This document shows, one piece after another, positions 42,743-52,475 of a DNA stretch of 64,000 bases. The stretch is from Charina bottae. Lineage: Eukaryota; Chordata; Lepidosauria; Squamata; Charinaidae. A program made the position numbers and the translations under genes. How positions within the stretch are numbered: position 1 is the first letter of the stretch; every line of letters starts with the position of its first letter. Location of the stretch: the NCBI GenBank assembly GCA_023362775.1, contig JALMGJ010000002.1, forward strand, positions 56,886,914 to 56,950,913. The letters run 5' to 3'. Under the pieces are notes generated by a model, which saw only the letters and a list, made by a program, of their open reading frames with translations, had not been told where the DNA came from and did not search any database.

Positions 42743-43041
42743 TTGTTGTTTATTCGTTCAGTCACTTCTGACTCTTTATGACTTCATGGACCAGCCCACA
42801 CCAGAGCTTCCGGTCAGCCGTTGCCACCCCCAGCTCCCCCAAGGTCAAGACCTCCAGAATATCATCCATCCATCTTGCCCTTGGTCGGCCCCTCTTCCTT
42901 TTGCCTTCCACTTTCCCTAGCATCAGCATCTTCTCCAGGGTATCCTGTCTTCTCATTATGTGGCTAAAGTACTTCAGTTTTGCCTTTAATATCATAAATA
43001 ATAATACATAAATAAATAATAATACATACATACATACATAA
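42743..43041 (-). mobile_element. BovB LINE, strongly 5' truncated, 11-bp TSD
   Basis: Read on the minus strand, 42992-42743 is the last 250 bases of the BovB subfamily represented by 17240-20421 (KLKYFSHIMRRQDTLEKMLML, GKRKRGRPRARWMDD), ending GACTGAACGAATAAACAACA. TAAAATATGTA at 42732-42742 and 43042-43052 is a target duplication. Between the BovB sequence and the right duplication lie about 49 bases of ATAA/ATAC-rich sequence that are not BovB. Confidence 0.85.
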
Positions 43042-43224
43042 TAAAATATGTAACACAGCTGCAAATCCAGATCAACAATAAAAGCTATAAAGAGGTTTCT
43101 GATATAGATGTTTGACTTTATCTGTGGTCTCAAAGATTAAGAAGATTCTTTCTTCAAAACTGTATATGCAGATTAGGAAAAGATTTATCTTCTGAATTCT
43201 TGAAATGATGGCAAATTAGAAAAA

Positions 43225-43470
43225 CAAGTCTATCAAAAAACAACCCACACTAACCAAGTGCTTAATTACCAAAGTAACAACCCAACCTCCCACAAAAGGA
43301 GCTGTGTAAGAACATTATTCATATAAGCACAAATGCACTGCAGCAACTCAGAATGCCAGAAAAAGGAAACAGACTGCCTATACAACAACTTCCAACAAAA
43401 TGGATACCCACTCAACTTTATTAAAAAGCGCCTGACTACTCAACCCACAACAGCACAACCAACATGGTAA
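43225..43470 (+). pseudogene. Penelope-like element fragment (RT-to-endonuclease linker)
   Basis: The plus strand encodes HTNQVLNYQSNNPTS, then KRSCVRTLF, a stop, CSNSECQKKETDCLYNNFQQNGYP and NFIKKRLTTQPTT. This matches, in the opposite orientation, the segment at 1500-1260 of the first Penelope fragment. It lies just before the GIY-YIG domain in intact elements, and that domain is missing here. Confidence 0.7.
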
Positions 43471-45831
43471 CATTGGCAGAATCACCCACCAGTTTCTCTG
43501 CTCACAAATGGGGAGGAGAATTTAGAAAGACTGTGTGTATGAGAGGGGGAAAAAAAGCTGCTCTACGACTACGTCTTTCAATAATGTATAATATTGCCTT
43601 GCAAAGAGACCTCAGTGACATCCAACAAGAAGTGGACAATAAGTATCTTATGTACATCAGGGTCTGGAAATTGACTGAGGCTCCGGGGAGGGGATGATGG
43701 TTAAACCTATCAACTTCTCAACTATTGCTATTGCAGAGGTTCCAAATGCAACCATGCTGATCATGGAGCTGAACACAAAAGCCTTCTCTAGGGTTGCCTT
43801 ACCTACCAGTCAGACAGTCACCAAGGAGCTGAAGAAGCTGCTGTACATATGACATGTGCTAAGTTTCCTTTTGAAAGTGGTGACATTGTCAGAAAGTGGG
43901 TTTGAGACACACTTTCACAGCTTGTTCAAAGAAAAATTGGGACAATTGTATCTTGAAGAACAGCTAAAATAGCAGTTTGGAAGATGATCTATATATGGGT
44001 CAACTGAGGGGTGTCGATTCCATTAAAAAGATGAAAAAATTGCTTTAGCTTATTCATTCTATATCTAATATTGTGTTGTTTGCTTATAGCATATGATTAG
44101 AAGTCCTGCCTTAGAAATCAAGAAATATAAAGACTTAGAAAAAACAAATTCTAAAATGAATTGTGAAGGTGTATGTAGTCAACCAAAGAAAGCACAAGTT
44201 GATTCTACTCACTCTCTTTCCTTGAGAAAATTTCTATTGGTATCTAGTGCATCATTAACTGGAGAGGATGCATCATAGCCAATCATTTAAATGCAATTTG
44301 CATTTTGGAAAGCACATCACTCTGTCTCTCAGCTGTCATAGGTTTATAAGACAAGAGTTAGAATCATGCTTAAATGAAATACACATTTTCACAGCCATTC
44401 GGGATTTTTAAATGTCCATTTCAAACCTGCATAAAAACAGCACTGAAATATGGTGTTCACATTAAAATATAAGTGAAATCCATATGTCAGTGATGGAAGG
44501 GGTTTAAGGCAACTTCCCCCAATCCCTTGCATGCATTCAGCATCTGCTCAGGTGGATGGAGAACCTTCTGAAGCAGAACATTGATGGTCTCTGGCAAGAG
44601 TCACACTAGGAGGGAAATTGTTTCTTGTGCTGTCAGTTGAAATTGCTGTCATTAGTAGAGCATATAATTTCCTATGGCTAACACATTTGCTCCTATTCTT
44701 CATATAAAGGTTGCAATTGTTGCCCCAGATGAATTAGAATTAGAATTAGCCACTGTGTTGCAATTATTCAATTTATATTTCTAAGGTTCCAAACATGTAC
44801 CTAACCCTAACCCTACCCAGGAATAAGCCTATTTAATGCAAAAGGTCATATCTAAGTAGACATGTGGGGGATGTGAAAAGGAATTTTCATCCGCTACCTT
44901 AGTTGGCCTTCCTTTGTTTTAGAGTTGAATTGCTTAGGTACTGTACATATACATTTGGATTTAGCTGTTTATTGTTAAAAATATTCAAACAGCAACTATG
45001 GATAGAGTTCATGTTTTTTAAGCTAGAGATGTAATAAATCTGAGGGATTTATTAGCATATTATTTGGGCTTCCCCTATGGTTGTCCTGATTTAATAGACA
45101 CATTATTGTTAATATAATTGAGAAGATAAGGTAGGTATTGAATTATATACAGGTATTGAATTATATACCCCAAACCTTGATTTTTTTCTATTTATTAACA
45201 ACCTTGGATTTATCATCTTTGGAATAGATGATAAACTATAATTTTACTTTGCAAAGAAATTATTGCTCTGGATTTAAAATCCTAGGCTGAAGAAATCTGT
45301 CCATTTTCAGCCTGTGGAGTGGTTTTCTACTGACATATTGAGAAGAATGGACAACATGATTCTGTGTGGGTAAGGTTTAATTTGTGGTTTTAAAACTGAG
45401 TCACTTGTATCTATTAATTGAAATATATTTGTATATCTTATTTTGCAGGGGCTTTCTCCCTGCCTGCCTTTTTTGGGTTTGTTTGTTTAGGATGCAGATT
45501 TCCCCCCCCCCCATCGTATCTTATAGCAATAAAAATAAATAGATATAAAAAATGAACTTCAAAATAATTGGACTCTTTCTATCTCAGATTTCTGCTTTTC
45601 TATCATATATCTTTATCCCAGCACCTTTTTCTCTCACATGTCAATCTCCTGTTTACCTATTCTTTCCTTGTCTCCATTTGTTGTTGTTGTTGTTCAGTCC
45701 TGTCCCTCTATTGCCCCATAATCTTCAGTGTCTTTGCGCCTCTATTCCACAGACTTCCTAAATGAGACTTCACCTTCAAAAGAAACAATACAATGTAAGA
45801 GTCGTACTGCTTATGCAAACTATTTACTATA
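43471..45831. other. No gene recognised
   Basis: No supported frame. Two CCCTAA units at 44801-44818 are too short to be telomeric. A poly-C run lies near 45502-45511. Confidence 0.5.
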
Positions 45832-46317
45832 TACCTGAGGGACCGTCTCGTCCCGATAACGTCGGCCCGCCCCACCCGTGCATGCAGGGAGGGCATGCTT
45901 CGGACCCCCTCAACAAGAGAATTCCATCTGGCGGGGTCCAGGAGACGTGCCTTCTCTGCGATAGCGCCCGCCTTATGGAACATCTTGCCCCCGGAGGTGA
46001 GACTCGCCCCCTCGCTCCTGGCCTTCCGGAAGGCCCTCAAGACCTGGCTCTGCCATCGAGCCTGGGATGACAGAGGTGGCAGTGCCTCCTGGGGTTGGCT
46101 GGCCCCGTAGGAATACGATCTACACCATGGTCTCCAATCCATCTTGGATTTAGATAATTTATTATTGTATATTATTATTTTATTATTATTGTATTTTTAG
46201 ATGATATTTTTATAGTTTTTAACTTTCAATTGTTGTAACCCGCCCAGAGTCCCTTGCAAGGGAGATGGGCGGGGAATAAATTGAAATAATAAATAAATAA
46301 ATAAATAAATAAATTTA
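45832..46317 (+). mobile_element. L2/CR1-like LINE, 3' end
   Basis: This 5' truncated copy begins in the C-terminal RT region (YLRDRLVPITSARPTRACRE, then LAGSRRRAFSAIAPALW). It continues through a GC-rich coding end (FRKALKTWLCHRAWD), then a T-rich 3' UTR, GTAACCCGCCCAGAGTCCC and an AAATAAATAAAT tail. The frame across 45895-46110 is intact, so this may be a younger copy than the one at 33395. Confidence 0.85.
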
Positions 46318-48692
46318 ATATTCATTGGCAAAATGACAAGGCCATAGAGTAGGGACAAGAACATCCAGGAAGCTGGGACAGAATAAAAAAAATAGACTTT
46401 AGCTCAAAGTGGTATTATTAATAGCAGGAGAGTCGATCCCTTTGGATGCCCTTTAAACTGTTCTATAGAATTCTGCCTTCATCTTATTCCAGATGAGGTC
46501 ATACATGATTATTTATTGGGAGCATTTTTATTGCTGTCCAGCTCTTAGAATTGTCAATTATTTACTTTTAGAAGCAATTAAGTGGGCCAATGTATTAGAT
46601 GTGCATACCAAAGATCCATGTTCCTTTGCTTCCAGAAGAGAGTTTAGCCTTTAACAAGGATATGTCCTACATTAATAACTTGATTATAGATATTCTCTTA
46701 AATATAACATATATTCTTAAAAGTGCTTTTGTTTTGCAAAATTGGATGTTGCTTTTTCTGCCTCCTCTTCAAATTTCAGCTTTCTACAATCTTGGATCTA
46801 CACCTAATCTATGAATCTAATCCCTTTTGTAAAAGACCTGCTAAAAATAATGCCACCCCGCTTAGAAATAACTTTCCTAAAATAGATTTTTTCAAAAGGA
46901 TCTATTGAAGCTGATACAACTCTACCAGTTTAAACAATCTGGAAAAAGTAGCCAAAGTCTGCAGCAGTTCTGAGTATATAATGACTGAACTGTTTAAGTA
47001 CCCTGGGGGAGGCAAGTGCCCCAGATCTCATTAAAATTTGAAGTGGGCTCCTTAATCCCCTAAAGACCTTTATAACAAGGAAGCAGGTATGAAACAAAAA
47101 AGTTGGGAAAGAGAAGATAACTGCAAGCCATGAACGAAGAAAATAACATACTGGAACACATTGTCAGAAGTGAGGATCAAGTCAGGATCATTTGGCATGA
47201 TTACATTGTAACCTCATTTGTTCTAAAGACCAGCAAAAAGTGCACAAAGACAGGTTGTCAATTTTGTAAAGCATGGTCACTTGCTATGCCATTAAATGAT
47301 GTCACCACATGCTGCTTGACAGACTGGGAAGTGTTCCCTGTACCAACTGCATTGATGTAACTTGGCGAGATATCTTCCAGTTGAACTTGTCCTTCCAGAA
47401 AGCTCAGATTAAGTTCCAAATGGAAATGAAGCTAATCTAATAGTGGATGAAGCCTGAAGGGTATTATTCTAACTCTGACGTAAACTTTAGCTTGCTATAA
47501 AAAAAAAAAGGGGGGGGGAGGGAAAGAAAGGTATGGGCCAACAGACTACAAGAAGAAGGATTTATTAAAGGGGAATTTATTTTTTCACAATGCAATCAGC
47601 ATCTTTGGAGAGTATTTTATCTGGTGGGACAAACAGTGCCAAATGGATTCCATAGAATTAAGAGAAAAAATGCCCTTGCTTGAAATTTCATAGTAACAAT
47701 CAAGAACAGATGAAAAGAAGATGAAGAAAAACAACATATAAATCATATTAATTCAGAAGATAGCAGCAGATGTTCTGTGTTGTTTGATGTTATATATGAA
47801 ATGAAATGATGGGGAGTTGTTTGAAATCTTAATCTCTTGATCGCTTTCCTCTCTTTTCTTCCCTCTTTGCTCTGTGCATTTCCTCTCTAAGGAGATGAAT
47901 TGTTGCTATATATTTTATAACACAGGATAATATTTTATTCCTATACTGGGAGTTTTACTACAACCTTTTGTACTGACATGAATATGGAAAGAGTCATTGA
48001 AGACTACAGGCAAATAAAAGTAAACTTCAGGAGGTCTAGTGAAAAGACCAAATATCATCCTACCTTACCTTGAGAGACTGAATACACACTCACAGAAGGA
48101 GAGAGCAGAACAGAGAGAAAGAGAATGTGATTTATAATATTTTGTTATTAGAATGTAAGGCAATTAATCAGATGGTCTAGGGGATACGCAAAGCCTTTAG
48201 AGAACATGGCTGTGCAGTTAATGAAGAGGTTTAAATGATCATAGAGTCCAAGACAGTATATTTATGGCACTGCATAAATCACAACAGCAGACAGGGCACT
48301 GTTGCTCTGCTCTAGTCACCATCACAGATATGCAGGAGAGGGAAGTTTCCAAATCTTTATTTCATTCCATCCTTGCAACCAATTACTTGCAACCTTTCAC
48401 TTAGAGTAATTACTGTTTTAAATGAGTTGTTTGATCAAAGAAAATCTCTAGAGTTAAGGTTTGATTCTAACATAGCATTCCATTTTTACTGGCCACACTT
48501 ATTTGTTTGATCAGATGCTTCCTAAGTGTTGAATGAATTGATTGGCTTGCTTGTGAGTGCTGCTTTCATCTCTAAAACATTTTTTTTATATGGGCCAGGA
48601 TATAAATGCAATACAATTATTGGAAATCTAATGTAACACATCTTTGGAAACATTTTGTCTATAAAAAGCAGGTTAGAATGTTTAAAATAAAT
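46318..48692. other. No gene recognised
   Basis: AT-rich sequence with a poly-A/poly-G run near 47500-47520. Frames at 46599-46908 and 47130-47360 show no domain. Confidence 0.5.
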
Positions 48693-48704
48693 TATTATTT
48701 ATTA

Positions 48705-48988
48705 TGGCTGTTGTGGGTCTTCCGGGCTGCGTGGCCGTGTTCGGGAAGTTGTGGTTCCTAACGTTTCGCCAGCATCTGTGGCCAGCATCTTCAGAGGGCA
48801 GGAGCACAGATAGAAGCAAAATCTCTGTCTATCTGTCTGTCTATTCTATCTGTGCTCCTGCCCTCTGAAGATGCTGGCCACAGATGCTGGCGAAACGTTA
48901 GGAACCACAACTTCCAGAACACGGCCACACAGCCCGGAAGACCCACAACAGCCATCGAACTCCGGCCGTGAAAGCCTTCGACAATACA
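48705..48988. mobile_element. Palindromic Penelope-derived unit with 12-bp TSD
   Basis: It starts TGGCTGTTGTGGGTCTTCC and ends AAGCCTTCGACAATACA, like the unit at 9255-9541. TATTATTTATTA at 48693-48704 and 48989-49000 is a target duplication. The left arm (48705 to about 48825) and right arm (about 48850-48957) are almost perfectly inverted, separated by a short CTAT/CTGT repeat. The plus strand of the right arm has CTGAAGA at 48865-48871 and GAAA at 48892-48895 followed by CGTTAGG, a hammerhead-like core; the left arm has the same on the minus strand. Stem II between these boxes is imperfect in this copy. Confidence 0.7.
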
Positions 48989-49000
48989 TATTATTTATTA

Positions 49001-49479
49001 ATCAGATTTAAATTCTGCTGCAATCATAAATAGACTCTTGGCATCTCACAAATTAAGAACAATAATGTGATTATAAATTAAAAATACGATACAGACCCCA
49101 AAACATGAACAACAATGACAACAATAGATATTATAAAGAATGGATTTGATCATTGTCTACCAAAGAGGATTCCAATTAAAGCAGATATAGGAAAACAACA
49201 GAGAAAACAGGAAATGAAGACACAGGTAGGCAGAAGCTGGCTATATTAAAATTAATGGGCATTACATTTCTGTGAAGATAAATAGTTTGAAGGATCTAAA
49301 TCTAAGAAGCAAAAAAATTGCTCCTAGCTGGATGAGAAAACAGCAATACCAAAATGGGAGGAGGCAAAAATAATGAAAATAAATAAGATTTTAAGAGAGA
49401 TATTGGTGGGTGCTATCAGTTTTAGAATAGGCCTGGAAGGTCAAGACATCTTTGCTAAGAACAGAAAGTAGATTTCCCA
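49001..49479. other. No gene recognised
   Basis: AT-rich unassigned sequence. Confidence 0.5.
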
Positions 49480-49800
49480 AGGGAGTGCATTCCATAACTT
49501 AAGACCTCACTCCATACTTGAGAGTAACAGGAGAGGAACTTCCCTATGTGTGTGAAAATGAGCCTGGGAAAGCGAGGACTTTTCCTGTTGACTTGAATGT
49601 CCAGATAGGTACATATTGAAGTAGATGTTCCTAAAGCCAGTTAGAACTTTAAAGATGAAATCCAACACTTTAAACTGTCCCCAGAAAACAGTGTGTACCC
49701 AGGGCAGGTCTTTCAGCTTCACTGCTATAGGGCACTGATTCACCTGGCTGCCATATTTTGTGCCAGTTGAAGTTTCTGACATTTGTCAAGGGCAGACCCA
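49480..49800 (-). pseudogene. Old L2/CR1-like RT C-terminal relic
   Basis: The minus-strand frame 49782-49507 gives VKLKDLPWVHTVFWGQFKVL then DFIFKVL. This aligns with the LRELHWVPVCFRVQFKVL and ITFKALHGMGP region of the LINEs at 2770 and 34620. Divergence is much greater than in those copies, so this is an older insertion. No 3' tail is visible. Confidence 0.6.
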
Positions 49801-50186
49801 CTTGGATAACAGCTGAAGCACAAGATGTAATTGTGCAGATCTATTCTTTGCTGCTGCCCCAGCACCATCTGGATCAAGGATCACCCGCCATTTGTCAACC
49901 TGCTGTTTTAGGAAGAAGGAAGCCTTCTTCAGAGAAAGCTGAACCCCAATCGCTGAGCCTGGTTTCCTCCTATTCAACAGCTCCTCCAACTTGTTTGAAG
50001 GAGTATAATTTAGGGGGAGTGGAAAGTGGTGCATGTACAAATGATGGGATACTGGCAGAGAGGAAGGAAATATGTACAAGATTTTCCTTAACAGATTCCT
50101 GCACTCACTAAGTTTTTAAATTATTTTGCTTTCCAACTGCCCCCTCCCCCCAGCTTATAGCAACTTACATTTTAAACATTGTTTAT
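49801..50186. other. No gene recognised
   Basis: Opposed overlapping frames without domains; probably further old LINE relic sequence. Confidence 0.4.
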
Positions 50187-50197
50187 AAGAATACTAT

Positions 50198-51360
50198 CAC
50201 TTCCGGGTACTGGTCGGAGCACAGCGAAGAACTGGGGCTCCTTAGCCTCGATTCCACGGCTAAGCTGTTTGCAGCGATTTGGGAGAAGAAAATCGCTGGA
50301 AAAATCACACTCGAAGAGAGTGTGATCAGAAGATTAACCACAAAGGGTCTCTGAAGTAAATGCCCTCCCCCGACTCCTGTAATTTCCACTGCGGGAGGAG
50401 GGAGATGGAGCAATGAAAGGAGACTGGGAAGAAAAACGGGGCTCTGCAGCAGCCGTGATTCTAACAGATAAGTAGCTGGCCCGACCAGGCTTTTAGTCAC
50501 TTTTTTTTACTTTTAAACATTATTATTTTTTTATTAAGTGCTAAGATTTGTATCTGGACTTGATTTATATTTGCTGGTGCTATATTTTTTTCTTGTTAAT
50601 GGAAGAATAAACGGTGGGAAGAGAAGCTAAGTGGCTTTGCTAGAAGTGAAAGTGACTTTTACTATTATTTCAGTTTGGTTTGAGTTTTTTACTTATGGAC
50701 AACTACTGGTATTTCTATTTTTGTTCTCTGGAATACTATATTAAAGCTTGGATTTAAATGGAGTGATTAATACTTTATTTTTTAAGATTTTGATGTTGGG
50801 ATTACTGAACCCTATTAAAAACTCTTTTATATATACAAGTTCCTCTTTTTCTTTTTGAACTTTGAACTCTGTTTGGATTTATTTTTCTGAAAAAGTCAAG
50901 TTATTTAATGTTTAATTTGGATTATTGGATTATTATATGGAAAGTAGAGGCTTTTTTACATGTCTCTAGTAACATTTTTTCTTTTTGACTTGTGGTTGGA
51001 TTGTAGAATTACAAGTGGGAAGGTGAAACCCTGGGAATATTTACTATTCTTATCTTTGATTTTGACTACAGGAGAACAAAAAGTCCTAGGCTTTTATCCT
51101 TTGAAACACTGTGGACTTTTATATATAAGGGATTATAAATGACCTAAGAGGAAAATTTTTAAAGGAGCCTAGTTCTCTCTTTCTTTTTCCTTAACCTTTT
51201 GGATATTTGTTTTTTTACCTTTTCTTTTTTCTTTTTATTATTTGTAAAAGAATTTTTAATTTTTTTTTTAATTTTTTCCCCTTTTTTAAATAATTTTTGT
51301 TATATTGTTATATGGTGCTTTTTCCCCTTTTCTCCCTTTTTTCTTCTTTTTTGCAGGGCT
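50198..51360 (+). promoter_or_regulatory. L1 5' UTR with three tandem stem-loops
   Basis: The first 290 bases are relatively GC-rich and the remainder is T-rich. Three perfect hairpins follow each other: CTTAGCC 50241-50247 with GGCTAAG 50258-50264; CAGCGATTT 50272-50280 with AAATCGCTG 50290-50298; TCACACTC 50305-50312 with GAGTGTGA 50318-50325. L1 5' UTRs normally contain an internal promoter. No known promoter motif is claimed here. Confidence 0.7.
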
Positions 51361-52461
51361 ATGGCGTCTTTGGGAATGAGACGGGTGGAGAAGGAGAAGA
51401 AGAAGGAGACTGGAGGACCACCTATTGATTCTGCTACACCTGCTACATCTGCCTCAGAAGCTTTATTAACAGAAATGAAAAAGATATTAGAAGCTGTTGC
51501 AACACTAAATAAGAAAATGGATGATCAGAATACAGCAATAAATAAGAAAATGGATGATCAGAATACAGCAATAAATAAGAAAATGGATGACCAGAATACA
51601 GCAATAAATAAGAAAATGGATGACTCCACGAAGCAGATGGAAGATCAGATTACAGCATTAGACAAAAAAATGGACGATATGAAGAAAGAAATAACCCGAG
51701 AGATTAAGCAAGATTTTAAAAAAGAAATTCAAACAGTTAAGGAAGTGGTCAATTCTCTGTCAGGAGAACTTAAAGATACGCAAAGCCAGATGCAAAAATT
51801 AGAAGATAAATCAGAATATGCTATTAAAGAGATTGAACATAATCTAGATATCACAGCTTTAGCAGAAATGAGAGAGAAGGAGCACATCTTGAGATTTAGA
51901 GCAATTCCAGAACAAGTAGATGAAAATGTGAGAGAAAGGATGACTTTTGAATTAGCTAAATTTTTGGAGACAAGAGAACAAGATTTAGATTTGGAGATAG
52001 ACAAGATATTCAGAGTAAACTCACGTTATGCTAAGGAAAGAAAAGTCCCTAGAGACATATTGATATATTTCGTAAGAAAAGTGACAAAAGAGCAAATCTT
52101 AAGGAAGCATTATAATACTAGATTAAATATAGAAGGGAAGGAAATAATTGTATTAAAAGAAATTCCCTTGAGAATAATTAGGAAAAGAAAAGACTATTCT
52201 TTCCTTACAGACAAATTAAGGCAACATAGTATTTCATTCAGATGGGAAAAATTGGAAGGCGTATCGTTTGAGTTTAAAGGACAGAGATTCAAAATAACTT
52301 CCATTTTAAAAGCAAAAGCTTTTTTAGAGAAATACAAGAAAGAAATGGGTTTACCAGAAGGAGAATTGACAAAAGGAGGAGAAACATCGAAAGACAAAGA
52401 GAAGACTGAAGATCTATCTGAGAAAGGAGCTACAGGTGTGGACTTAACAAAGGGATTTTAA
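51361..52461 (+). CDS. L1 ORF1p, intact (366 aa)
   Basis: ORF1p is the trimeric RNA-binding chaperone that coats L1 RNA in the cytoplasmic particle. I chose ATG 51361 (context GGGCTATGG), because the open frame upstream of it is T-rich 5' UTR giving only Phe and Leu runs. A basic, disordered N terminus (residues 1-30) is followed by a long coiled coil (about 35-165) containing an 11-residue tandem repeat, NKKMDDQNTAI, three full copies and one partial. The RRM begins near HILRFRAIPE and the C-terminal domain includes KEIPLRIIRKRKDYSFLTD. The end is charged (KGGETSKDKEKTEDLSEKG). ORF2 starts 14 bases after the stop. No defect was seen. Confidence 0.92.
   Translation: MASLGMRRVEKEKKKETGGPPIDSATPATSASEALLTEMKKILEAVATLNKKMDDQNTAINKKMDDQNTAINKKMDDQNTAINKKMDDSTKQMEDQITALDKKMDDMKKEITREIKQDFKKEIQTVKEVVNSLSGELKDTQSQMQKLEDKSEYAIKEIEHNLDITALAEMREKEHILRFRAIPEQVDENVRERMTFELAKFLETREQDLDLEIDKIFRVNSRYAKERKVPRDILIYFVRKVTKEQILRKHYNTRLNIEGKEIIVLKEIPLRIIRKRKDYSFLTDKLRQHSISFRWEKLEGVSFEFKGQRFKITSILKAKAFLEKYKKEMGLPEGELTKGGETSKDKEKTEDLSEKGATGVDLTKGF
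51508..51624 (+). repeat. 33-bp tandem repeat in L1 ORF1 coiled coil
   Basis: Units at 51508-51540, 51541-51573, 51574-51606 and a partial at 51607-51624. The first two are identical and the third differs by one base (GATCAG to GACCAG). Each unit encodes 11 residues, an integral hendecad. Confidence 0.95.
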
Positions 52462-52475
52462 AGAATAAAACACCA

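Noticed and set aside
43464..43697. 77-residue frame next to the Penelope fragment as a continuation of its endonuclease
   Set aside because: No GIY-YIG residues and no similarity to the endonuclease at 888-1253.
44801..44818. Interstitial telomeric repeat
   Set aside because: Only about two CCCTAA units; expected by chance in a window this size.
51199..51360. N-terminal extension of L1 ORF1 upstream of 51361
   Set aside because: It encodes only Phe, Leu and Ile runs from T-rich 5' UTR; the RNA-binding protein proper starts at the ATG at 51361.
51508..51624. CRISPR-like array
   Set aside because: The 33-bp units are contiguous without spacers and lie in frame inside L1 ORF1.
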